A DNA stretch of 64,000 bases from Yinghuangia sp051388915 (GTDB lineage: Bacteria > Actinomycetota > Actinomycetes > Streptomycetales > Streptomycetaceae), in the NCBI RefSeq assembly GCF_051388915.1, contig NZ_JBPKBH010000013.1:124001-188000 (forward strand), in the 5' to 3' direction. Shown here piece after piece: positions 1-8,091 of the stretch. The stretch's first letter is position 1; each line of letters opens with the position of its first letter. The translations under genes were made by a program, and so were the position numbers. The notes below the pieces were generated by a model. The model saw only the letters and a list, made by a program, of their open reading frames with translations. It made no database searches and was not told where the DNA came from.

Positions 1-126
1 GCACCTGATCCGGTGTCGCGGCCGTGCCGCCGGGTGGAACACCTCTTCATGACCTAATGTCCCGATTGTCGGCGCCCGGTGCCTGTCCGTCCGCACCGAT
101 CGGACCGTCCGTCCGGCCCCTGCGGT

Positions 127-140
127 CGTGTGATCACACG
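127..140. promoter_or_regulatory. Palindromic operator candidate upstream of glxK
   Basis: A perfect 14-bp palindrome, cgtgtgatcacacg, is centred about 63 nt upstream of the glycerate kinase start, a usual place for a repressor or activator site. The half-site GTGTGA recurs at 60799 in front of the xanthine dehydrogenase operon. The cognate regulator is not identified; an allantoin or purine regulator is an inference. Confidence 0.45.
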
Positions 141-196
141 ATTTCCCGCGGACCCCGACCCGCATAGCGTCTGCGACATCCGGAAAGGAGCAAGCC

Positions 197-1357
197 GTGG
201 CAGCCCCGACGATCGTCGTCGCCCCCGACAAGTTCAAGGGCACGCTCACCGCGGCCGAGGCCGCCGGACACATCGCCGACGGCATCCTGCGGGTCCTGCC
301 GGGCGCCGACGTACGCCGCCTCCCGGTGGCCGACGGCGGCGACGGCACGGTCGACGCGGCGGTCGCGGCCGGGTTTCGGCGGGTGCGCACCCGCGTCGCG
401 GGGCCCACCGGACAGGCCGTGGACGCGTCCTTCGCGGTACGCGGCACCACCGCCGTCGTCGAACTCGCCGAGGCGTCCGGACTCGTCCTGCTCCCCGCGG
501 GGGAGCCGGCGCCGCTGACCGCGAGCAGCTACGGCGTCGGCCAGTTGATCGCCGAGGCGGTGCGCGTGGGGGCGCATCGCGTCGTCCTCGGCCTCGGCGG
601 AAGCGCCTGCACCGACGGCGGGGCCGGCATGGTGCAGGCACTCGGCGGGCGGCTGCTCGACGCTCACGGTGTCGAGCTGCCGCCCGGCGGGGCCGCGCTG
701 CGTTCGCTGGACCGGATCGACGCCGCGGGCCTGCCGCGGCGGTACGCGGACACCGAGGTCGTCATCGCGTCGGACGTGGACAACCCGCTGCTCGGCCCGA
801 AGGGCGCCGCCGCGGTCTACGGTCCGCAGAAGGGCGCCACCCCCGACGACGTGCGGGTGCTCGAAGCCGGGCTGACGTGCTGGGCGGAGGTGGTGCGCCG
901 GGACGTCCCGACCGGCGCGGAATCCGCTTCGCCCGGCGCCGGCGCCGCCGGCGGGGTGGGCTTCGGCGCCCTCGCGTTCCTCGGCGCGACGCTGCGCCCA
1001 GGCATCGAACTCCTCCTTGACCTACTGGAGTTCGAGACTGTTGTCGCCGGTGCCGCGCTCGTCGTCACCGGGGAGGGCCGTCTCGATCCGCAGACCCTGC
1101 ACGGCAAAGCGCCCGCAGGTGTCGCCACGGCCGCCGCCCGTGCCGGGGTGCCGGTCGTGGCGGTGTGCGGCCGTCTGGAGCTGACGCCGACTCAGCTCCG
1201 GACGGCCGGAATCGTCCGGGCGTACGCGCTGGACGACCTCGCCCGGCAGGACACCGGCGGCGACCCGTTCGCCGGGGCCGCGCGCTACGCCGAGGAGGCG
1301 GGCGTCCTGCTGGCCAAGGATTTCACGGCAGTTGTGCACAAGGAGGCCGCCTGGTGA
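197..1357 (+). CDS. glxK: Glycerate kinase
   Basis: Phosphorylates D-glycerate. In this context it takes the glycerate made from allantoin-derived glyoxylate via tartronate semialdehyde, feeding purine carbon into glycolysis. The 386-residue protein has the family start (APDKFKG, residues 9-15), the PVADGGDGT motif, the Gly-rich LGLGGSACTDGGAG segment and the GEGRLD motif near the C-terminus, and is of normal length. The GTG start at 197 is preceded by a strong ribosome site (ggaaaggag, 182-190). The stop overlaps the allantoinase start by 4 nt (GTGA), so the two are translationally coupled. Family assignment is firm; the pathway role follows from the neighbours. Confidence 0.93.
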   Translation: MAAPTIVVAPDKFKGTLTAAEAAGHIADGILRVLPGADVRRLPVADGGDGTVDAAVAAGFRRVRTRVAGPTGQAVDASFAVRGTTAVVELAEASGLVLLPAGEPAPLTASSYGVGQLIAEAVRVGAHRVVLGLGGSACTDGGAGMVQALGGRLLDAHGVELPPGGAALRSLDRIDAAGLPRRYADTEVVIASDVDNPLLGPKGAAAVYGPQKGATPDDVRVLEAGLTCWAEVVRRDVPTGAESASPGAGAAGGVGFGALAFLGATLRPGIELLLDLLEFETVVAGAALVVTGEGRLDPQTLHGKAPAGVATAAARAGVPVVAVCGRLELTPTQLRTAGIVRAYALDDLARQDTGGDPFAGAARYAEEAGVLLAKDFTAVVHKEAAW

Positions 1358-2706
1358 CCACCCATTCCGCCGCGCCCGGAGCCTCGCGCGTTCTGCGCTC
1401 ACGCCGCGTCGTCACCCCGGCCGGCGAGGCCGCCGCCGACGTGGTCGTCGCGGGCGGGCGCATCACGGATGTCGCTCCGTACCGCTCGGTTACCGCTTCC
1501 GCCGTCGAGGACCTGGGCGAACTCGCCCTGCTGCCGGGCCTGGTGGACACCCATGTGCACATCAACGAGCCGGGTCGCACCGCATGGGAGGGCTTCCCGA
1601 GCGCGACCCGCGCCGCCGCCGCGGGCGGTGTGACCACGCTCATCGACATGCCGCTCAACTCCATCCCGCCCACGACGACCGTGAACGCGTTGCACGCCAA
1701 ACAGGATTCGGCGCGCGGCCGGGTGTACGTCGATGTCGGCTTCTGGGGCGGCGCGGTGCCCGGCAATCTCAACGACCTCGAACCGCTGCACCGCGCCGGG
1801 GTGTTCGGCTTCAAGAGCTTCCTGTCGCCGTCCGGCGTCGATGAGTTCCCGCACCTGACCCGCGACCAGTTGGACGAGTCGCTGGCCGAACTGGCCCGCC
1901 TGGACGCCCTCGCGATCATCCACGCGGAGGCGCCCGAGGTCCTGGACGCGGCGCCGCAACGGCCGGGCCGGGCGTACGCCGACTTCCTCGCCTCACGCCC
2001 GGACGCCGCCGAGGCCGTCGCGGTCGGCGAACTCCTGGACGCCGCACGGGAGACCGGGGCCCGCGTCCACGTTCTGCACGTGTCCTCCGCCGAGGTGCTG
2101 CCACTGCTGGCGAAGGCCCGCACCGACGGGATCCGGGCGAGCGCCGAGACCTGCCCGCACTACCTCACGCTGGCCGCCGAGCAGGTCCCCGAGGGCGACA
2201 CGGCGTTCAAGTGCTGCCCGCCGATCCGCTCGGAGTCCAACCGGGACCGGCTCTGGGACGGGTTGCGCGGCGGGGACTTCGTCGCCGTGGTCTCCGACCA
2301 CTCGCCGTGCACCGTCGACCTCAAGCGCCTGGAGGAGGGCGACTTCGCCCTCGCCTGGGGTGGAATTGCCTCGCTGCAACTGGGACTTCCGGCCATATGG
2401 ACCGAAGCGCGGCGCCGCGGGCACAGTCTCGCGGACGTGGCCGGGTGGATGTCCACCGGCCCAGCGCGGTTCGCGGGGCTGCGCCGGAAGGGCGTCATCG
2501 CGCCGGGCCGGGACGCCGACCTGGTGGCGTTCGACCCGGACGCGGCCTTCGTCGTGGACCCCGCGGGCCTGCACCACCGCAACCCGGTCACGCCGTACTC
2601 CGGCCGCGAACTCACCGGCGTCGTGCGCACCACGTGGCTGCGGGGTGTGCCCGTCGACCTCGACGGCCCGCCCGCGGGCGAACTCCTGGAGCGCGACCCG
2701 TCGTGA
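1354..2706 (+). CDS. allB: Allantoinase
   Basis: Hydrolyses allantoin to allantoate (cytoplasmic amidohydrolase). The 450-residue protein has the metal-binding HVH (His67, His69) followed by INEPGR, the likely carboxylated lysine in GFKSF (Lys154), later HAE and LHVSS metal-ligand histidines, and the SDHSPC aspartate. These fit the allantoinase/dihydroorotase family, and INEPGR with the allantoicase neighbour favours allantoinase. The GTG start at 1354 is chosen because it overlaps the glxK stop and has aaggagg at 1340-1346. The open frame extends further upstream only as a shadow inside glxK. It probably forms an operon with glxK; the 1.16 kb before allantoicase is filled by repeats. Confidence 0.93.
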   Translation: MTTHSAAPGASRVLRSRRVVTPAGEAAADVVVAGGRITDVAPYRSVTASAVEDLGELALLPGLVDTHVHINEPGRTAWEGFPSATRAAAAGGVTTLIDMPLNSIPPTTTVNALHAKQDSARGRVYVDVGFWGGAVPGNLNDLEPLHRAGVFGFKSFLSPSGVDEFPHLTRDQLDESLAELARLDALAIIHAEAPEVLDAAPQRPGRAYADFLASRPDAAEAVAVGELLDAARETGARVHVLHVSSAEVLPLLAKARTDGIRASAETCPHYLTLAAEQVPEGDTAFKCCPPIRSESNRDRLWDGLRGGDFVAVVSDHSPCTVDLKRLEEGDFALAWGGIASLQLGLPAIWTEARRRGHSLADVAGWMSTGPARFAGLRRKGVIAPGRDADLVAFDPDAAFVVDPAGLHHRNPVTPYSGRELTGVVRTTWLRGVPVDLDGPPAGELLERDPS

Positions 2707-2740
2707 TCACCGCCGCCGAACGCCGCTTGCGCGGCCACGC

Positions 2741-2760
2741 GCCGCCCCTTTTTGGGCGGC
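2741..2760. terminator. Short hairpin after allB
   Basis: Inverted repeat gccgccc / gggcggc around a loop containing TTTTT, 35 nt after the allantoinase stop. Its right arm runs into the first unit of the tandem repeat array. It could be an attenuator or weak terminator; there is no T-tail. Confidence 0.35.
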
Positions 2761-3768
2761 CGGAGCACACATTTCCGCGACTGTGCTCGTTCCTCGCTCC
2801 GTCGTGGAAATGCGCACTCCGGCCTTGGACCCGTCCGCACCTGCGCTCGCCGGGGCTCGCTCCGGCGCGGCCGGGTCTACCTGGCGGCCTCCGGCCGCTC
2901 TCCTCGCTGCCGCGGCTGTCTTGCGGGCGGCCGGAGCACACATTTCCGCGACTGTGCTCGTTCCTCGCTCCGTCGTGGAAATGCGCACTCCGGCCTTGGA
3001 CCCGTCCGCACCTGCGCTCGCCGGGGCTCGCTCCGGCGCGGCCGGGTCTACCTGGCGGCCTCCGGCCGCTCTCCTCGCTGCCGCGGCTGTCTTGCGGGCG
3101 GCCGGAGCACACATTTCCGCGACTGTGCTCGTTCCTCGCTCCGTCGTGGAAATGCGCACTCCGGCCTTGGACCCGTCCGCACCTGCGCTCGCCGGGGCTC
3201 GCTCCGGCGCGGCCGGGTCTACCTGGCGGCCTCCGGCCGCTCTCCTCGCTGCCGCGGCTGTCTTGCGGGCGGCCGGAGCACACATTTCCGCGACTGTGCT
3301 CGTTCCTCGCTCCGTCGTGGAAATGCGCACTCCGGCCTTGGACCCGTCCGCACCTGCGCTCGCCGGGGCTCGCTCCGGCGCGGCCGGGTCTACCTGGCGG
3401 CCTCCGGCCGCTCTCCTCGCTGCCGCGGCTGTCTTGCGGGCGGCCGGAGCACACATTTCCGCGACTGTGCTCGTTCCTCGCTCCGTCGTGGAAATGCGCA
3501 CTCCGGCCTTGGACCCGTCCGCACCTGCGCTCGCCGGGGCTCGCTCCGGCGCGGCCGGGTCTACCTGGCGGCCTCCGGCCGCTCTCCTCGCTGCCGCGGC
3601 TGTCTTGCGGGCGGCCGGAGCACACATTTCCGCGACTGTGCTCGTTCCTCGCTCCGTCGTGGAAATGCGCACTCCGGCCTTGGACCCGTCCGCACCTGCG
3701 CTCGCCGGGGCTCGCTCCGGCGCGGCCGGGTCTACCTGGCGGCCTCCGGCCGCTCTCCTCGCTGCCGC
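2754..3768. repeat. Six tandem 171-bp repeats, hairpin-rich
   Basis: Units begin at 2754, 2925, 3096, 3267, 3438 and 3609. The last is cut at 160 nt, where the sequence diverges. By eye the units are identical. Each contains an imperfect 24-bp inverted repeat (20 of 24 positions match; arms from ggccggag to cgac and from gtcg to ctccggcc, 19-nt loop) and two shorter hairpins, cgccgg/ccggcg and gcggcc/ggccgc. 171 is a multiple of three and no stop codon interrupts, so long open frames cross the array on both strands; I regard these as artefacts. The array sits between two same-strand genes of one pathway. Confidence 0.95.
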
Positions 3769-3867
3769 TCGTCGATCACAAGCGCTCGGGCGGCGGCCGT
3801 ATCGCGGGATGGGCCGATCGGAGCTGATCCGTCCCATCGTCGTCAGCGCACGAGACCGGAGTTCCGC

Positions 3868-4950
3868 ATGCTCGAACAGTCCAAGCCCGCCCTGTCCGTG
3901 GACGCCTCCTCGGACTTCGCCGACCTGGTGAACCTCGCCGGACGCCCGCTGGGCGCCGGGGTGATCGCCGCCAACGACGAGTGGTTCGCCGACAAGGAGA
4001 ACCTCCTGCTCGCCGAGGCACCCGTGTTCCGGCCGCACACGTTCGGCCCCAAGGGGCAGGTCATGGACGGCTGGGAGACGCGCCGGCGCCGCGGCGCCTC
4101 CGCGGAGGAGCCGCACGTCCACCCCGACGACCACGACCGGGCGGTGGTGCGGCTCGGCGCGGCGGGGATCGTCCGCGGGGTAGTCGTCGACACGGCGCAC
4201 TTCACCGGCAACTACCCGCCGTTCGCGTCCGTGGAGGCCACCTACGTGCCCGGACACCCGTCCCTCGGCGAGGTGTTGGCGGACGACGTGGTGTGGACGG
4301 AGATCGTGCCGCGCAGCCCGCTCAAGGGCGACACCGCGCACCGGTTCGACGTCGCGGGGGAGCGGTTGTTCACGCACGTACGCCTCAACATCTTCCCGGA
4401 CGGAGGCGTCGCCCGGCTGCGGGTGCACGGCGAGGTCGTGCCGGACGCGGACTACCTCGACGGCCTCACGCTCGACCTGCTCGCGGCCGAACTCGGCGGC
4501 GTCGCCGAGGCGGCCAGCGACCGCTACTTCTCGTCCCCGCACAACATGAACGCCCCCGGACGTTCGCGGGTGATGGGGGAGGGCTGGGAGACCCGGCGGC
4601 GCCGCGACGACGGGCACGACTGGGTGCGCCTGCGGCTCGCGGGCCCGGCGCTGCTCTCCGCCGTCGAGATCGACACCGACCACTACAAGGGCAACTCCCC
4701 GGGGTGGATCCGCCTCGTGGCGACCGGTGGTGACCCGGCGGACGAGTCGGGCTGGTGGGAGGTGCTGCCGCGGACGCGCGTCCAGCCGGACACCCGGCAC
4801 CGGTTCCGCGTCGCCCCGGAGCGCGCCGCGCGACACGTGCGCATCGAGGTCTACCCGGACGGCGGCGTCGCCCGCCTGCGGCTGCTCGGCCGCGTGACCA
4901 AGGACGGACTAGCCGAACTTCGGCGCCGGGCAACGGAGTTGACCGCCTGA
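3868..4950 (+). CDS. alc: Allantoicase
   Basis: Converts allantoate to ureidoglycolate and urea, the step after allantoinase. The 360-residue protein consists of two homologous allantoicase domains. Each carries a GWETRRRR segment, a VVDTAHFTGNYP / EIDTDHYKGNSP motif and a PDGGVARLR ending (first domain about residues 20-195, second about 215-345). The ATG at 3868 is the first start codon after the repeat array that leaves a normal N-terminus (VNLAGRPLGAGV follows); the open frame upstream is repeat sequence. No strong Shine-Dalgarno is visible (cgagaccgga lies upstream). The repeats probably change how it is co-expressed with allB. Confidence 0.93.
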   Translation: MLEQSKPALSVDASSDFADLVNLAGRPLGAGVIAANDEWFADKENLLLAEAPVFRPHTFGPKGQVMDGWETRRRRGASAEEPHVHPDDHDRAVVRLGAAGIVRGVVVDTAHFTGNYPPFASVEATYVPGHPSLGEVLADDVVWTEIVPRSPLKGDTAHRFDVAGERLFTHVRLNIFPDGGVARLRVHGEVVPDADYLDGLTLDLLAAELGGVAEAASDRYFSSPHNMNAPGRSRVMGEGWETRRRRDDGHDWVRLRLAGPALLSAVEIDTDHYKGNSPGWIRLVATGGDPADESGWWEVLPRTRVQPDTRHRFRVAPERAARHVRIEVYPDGGVARLRLLGRVTKDGLAELRRRATELTA

Positions 4951-5030
4951 CGCAACCCACGACCAGTCGCGCCCGAGAACACCGCGAACAGAACACAGAA
5001 TCGCGTGACCTGATAGGGAGTCAGCACCCC

Positions 5031-6488
5031 ATGACCGACCAGATATTGACGACCGAGTCCGGCGCGCCGGTCGCGGACAACCAGAACTCCGCGCAGGCGG
5101 GCATCGGCGGACCGGTCCTGATCCAGGACCAGTACCTCCTGGAGAAGCTGGCCCGCTTCAACCGCGAGCGCATCCCGGAGCGGGTCGTGCACGCGCGCGG
5201 GTCGGGCGCGTACGGCTTCTTCGAGGTCACCGACGACGTGACGCGCTACACCAGGGCGCACTTCCTCGGCGAAGTCGGCCGCAGGACCGAGACGTTCCTG
5301 CGCTTCTCCACCGTCGCCGGCAACCTCGGCGCCTCCGACGCGGTACGCGACCCGCGCGGCTTCGCCCTCAAGTTCTATACGCAGCAGGGAAATTACGACC
5401 TGGTCGGCAACAACACACCGGTCTTCTTCATCAAGGACCCGCTGAAGTTCCCGGACTTCATCCACTCGCAGAAGCGCGACCCGTTCACCGGCATCACCGA
5501 GGCCGAGAACGTGTGGGACTTCTGGTCCCACTCACCCGAGGCCACCCACCAGGTCACCTGGCTCTTCGGCGACCGCGGCATCCCCGCCTCGTACCGGCAC
5601 ATGAACGGCTACGGCTCGCACACCTATCAGTGGGTAAACGAGGCCGGCGACGCGTTCTGGGTGAAATACCACTTCAAGACCAACCAGGGCGTACGCTCGC
5701 TCACCAACGAACAGGCGGCCGAACTCGCGGGCGGCGACGCCGACTCGCATCAGCGCGACCTGCACCAGGCCATCGAGCGGGGCGTGTTCCCGTCCTGGAC
5801 CCTCCACGTGCAGGTGATGCCGGCCGCCGACGCCGCGCACTATCGCTTCAACCCGTTCGACCTCACCAAGGTCTGGCCGCACGCCGACTACCCGCTCGTC
5901 AAGGTCGGTCGCCTCGTCCTCAACCGCAACCCCGAGAACGTCTTCGCCGAGGTCGAGCAGGCCGCCTTCTCGCCCAACAACTTCGTGCCCGGCATCGGCC
6001 CGTCGCCCGACAAGATGCTCCAGGGACGGCTGTTCGCGTACGCCGACGCGCACCGCTACCGCCTCGGCGTCAACCACACCCAACTCGCCGTCAACGCCCC
6101 ACACGCGACGACCGCCCGCAACCACGGCCGCGACGGCGCGATGGCCGCCAACTCCGGTGGCCGCGCCAAGAATTACGAACCCAACAGCTTCGGCGGCCCC
6201 TACGAGACCGGTGAGCCCCTCGCCGCCCCCACCTCCGTCGTCGGCTTCACCGGCACCCATGAGGCCCCGTCCCACACCAAGGACGACGACTTCTTCCAGG
6301 CCGGCGAGCTCTACCGCCTCATGTCCGACGACGAGAAGTCCCGACTCATCGCCAACCTCGCGGGCTTCATCAGCCAGGTCCAACGCGACGACATCGTCGA
6401 CCGCGTACTTCCCCACTTCCACGCCGCCGACCCCGACTACGGCCGCCGCCTGGAAGACGCCGTACGCGCCCTCCGCGAAACCGCCTGA
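5031..6488 (+). CDS. katA: Monofunctional haem catalase
   Basis: Breaks down hydrogen peroxide. The 485-residue length fits small-subunit (clade 3) catalases. The distal catalytic His54 (VVHARGSGAYG), Asn127 (VGNNTPVFF) and proximal haem-ligand Tyr337 (RLFAYADAHRYR) are present at the family's usual spacing. The ATG at 5031 follows tgataggga at 5011-5019. It lies 80 nt after allantoicase on the same strand. Urate and xanthine oxidation release peroxide, so a link to purine breakdown is plausible but inferred. No Fur-type regulator adjoins it. Confidence 0.94.
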   Translation: MTDQILTTESGAPVADNQNSAQAGIGGPVLIQDQYLLEKLARFNRERIPERVVHARGSGAYGFFEVTDDVTRYTRAHFLGEVGRRTETFLRFSTVAGNLGASDAVRDPRGFALKFYTQQGNYDLVGNNTPVFFIKDPLKFPDFIHSQKRDPFTGITEAENVWDFWSHSPEATHQVTWLFGDRGIPASYRHMNGYGSHTYQWVNEAGDAFWVKYHFKTNQGVRSLTNEQAAELAGGDADSHQRDLHQAIERGVFPSWTLHVQVMPAADAAHYRFNPFDLTKVWPHADYPLVKVGRLVLNRNPENVFAEVEQAAFSPNNFVPGIGPSPDKMLQGRLFAYADAHRYRLGVNHTQLAVNAPHATTARNHGRDGAMAANSGGRAKNYEPNSFGGPYETGEPLAAPTSVVGFTGTHEAPSHTKDDDFFQAGELYRLMSDDEKSRLIANLAGFISQVQRDDIVDRVLPHFHAADPDYGRRLEDAVRALRETA

Positions 6489-7036
6489 CGACCCCCTGAC
6501 TGGCCGCCGTCCGGAGAGTGTTCCTCCGCGCTCCGGGCGGCGGTCCCCTGCCGCCCGCGGACTCGACCGTGCCCGAGTTCGTCGTCCAGCGAATGCGTGG
6601 CGTCCTCGCGCTGCACCGGATCGGCGTAGAAGCGAGCCGTGGCACGCCAGGACACAATCGCGCGATGCACGGGGCGCGGCGCTGCGGAACTTCTGTGAGG
6701 CCGAAGACGCGATGGAGAAGGCTGAATCACAGGCGAAGGCGTTCGGGTCGTATGACCCTTCGGCACCGCGCGCTCGACGACTATCCGCACGTGCAGTCGG
6801 GCCGATGCGACGATTGGTTCCGGGCGATGGTGGCCGCCATCAAGCCCTACCGCCGCAATGCGAACGCGCGCGAGCTGTGGGGAAGGGGGGGNTATCCGCA
6901 CGTGCAGTCGGGCCGATGCGACGATTGGTTCCGGGCGATGGTGGCCGCCATCAAGCCCTACCGCCGCAATGCGAACGCGCGCGAGCTGTGCGACAGGGCG
7001 CGAGGGATGCGCCCTGTCGCAACCGGCTGATCCTGC
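6489..7036. other. No confident gene; contig join and possible gene tail
   Basis: The 548 nt between the convergent catalase and methyltransferase contain no ORF I can support. A short plus-strand frame ending at 7030 reads like a protein tail (DDWFRAMVAAIKPYRR) but crosses the contig join at 6892, so its upstream part cannot be read. It may be the end of a broken gene; I do not recognise the family. Confidence 0.4.
6782..6990. repeat. 98-nt duplication around a single N (assembly join)
   Basis: Positions 6782-6879 and 6893-6990 are identical. Between them lies a G-rich stretch ending in one N at 6892. This is what two contigs with unmerged overlapping ends look like, so the true genome probably has one copy. 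Confidence 0.85.
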
Positions 7037-7867
7037 TCAGGACTTGCGGGCCACTCCGCCGTACTCGATCCACTCGGTGGTCTCCTGGACCGGGGCCGGG
7101 CGGCCGTCGGGGCGCCAGGCGGAGATCTCGCCGAGACCCGGGTCCAGGATGTCCAATCCTCCGAAAAACGCGGTGACTTCCTCGGTCTTGCGGACGCGTC
7201 CCCAATTGCCTTGTGTGGCGGTCAGCATGAAGTCGGTCAGGCGTTCGCGGACCGGGTCGTCGTCCGAGACCAGGTGCGAGACCACGATGAAACTGCCAGG
7301 TGCCAGCCGGTCCATGACGCGGCGGACCAGCGCCCCCGGGTCGTCGGAGTCCGGCACGCAGTGCAGCACCGACACGAACAGCGCGGCGACGGGCTGGTCG
7401 AAGTCGATCAGCTTCTGGACGTCCGGGTGGGCCATCACCGTGTCGGTGTCGCGCATGTCGGCGGTGATGACGGTGGTGGTCGCGTTGTCCGCGAGCAGCG
7501 CGCGCCCGTGCGCCAGGACGATCGGGTCGTTGTCGATGTAGACCACCCGCGACCCGGGGTCGACCTGCTGTGCGATCTGGTGCACGTTGTCCTGCGTCGG
7601 CAAACCGGAGCCGTGGTCCATGAATTGCCGCACCCCGAACTGCTCCGCCAGCACACGCACGGCACGCTGGAGGTAGCGCCGGTTGTTGATGGCGAGGGCC
7701 TGCGTGCCGGGTGCCGCCAGCGACAACTGGTCGGACGCTTCCCTGTCGACCGCGAAGTTGTCCTTGCCGCCCAGGTAGTAGTCGTACATCCGGGCCACAC
7801 TGGGAACCGAGACGTCGATCCCGGTCGGAGCCCAGTCGTCGGCCGGTTCGGCATTGTTCGCGGACAC
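7037..7867 (-). CDS. SAM-dependent methyltransferase (PF04672 type)
   Basis: The 276-residue protein matches the actinobacterial S-adenosyl methyltransferase family often numbered DUF574/PF04672. It has PSVARMYDYYLGGKDNF near the N-terminus, the SAM-binding MDHGSGLPTQDNVHQIA (glycine loop) followed by VVYIDNDPIVL, and VLHCVPDSDDP after strand 4. The substrate is unknown. The GTG start at 7867 is the first start giving the family N-terminus, with a G-rich stretch before it; the frame stays open further upstream, but that part lacks family features. It converges on the catalase and diverges from the next gene. Confidence 0.85.
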   Translation of the reverse strand: MSANNAEPADDWAPTGIDVSVPSVARMYDYYLGGKDNFAVDREASDQLSLAAPGTQALAINNRRYLQRAVRVLAEQFGVRQFMDHGSGLPTQDNVHQIAQQVDPGSRVVYIDNDPIVLAHGRALLADNATTTVITADMRDTDTVMAHPDVQKLIDFDQPVAALFVSVLHCVPDSDDPGALVRRVMDRLAPGSFIVVSHLVSDDDPVRERLTDFMLTATQGNWGRVRKTEEVTAFFGGLDILDPGLGEISAWRPDGRPAPVQETTEWIEYGGVARKS

Positions 7868-8091
7868 GCGTACCCCCGAGCGTTTTTGACATAACGTCAG
7901 CTGACTGTGTGCAGGCGGAAGCCTACTGGAGAGTTCCGATTCGGGAGGCATCCGCCGGGCGTACCCCGCGCGTTGCCCGCTGCATCCCGCGCGTTCGCGT
8001 CGCGCCACGTGGATCGGTCGGAGGCGGCGCCTAGCATCCGGCGCGGTTGGACACGACGGTTTCGCCGCGACGACACGAGGACGTACCGAAC

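Noticed and set aside
2754..3768. CRISPR-like array
   Set aside because: The units are 171 bp, identical and directly adjacent, with no variable spacers and no cas genes.
2211..4836. Very long open frames across the repeat array on both strands, up to 732 codons
   Set aside because: The unit length is a multiple of three and lacks stops, so frames stay open by repetition. The products are low-complexity and match no family; only the allantoicase part is real.
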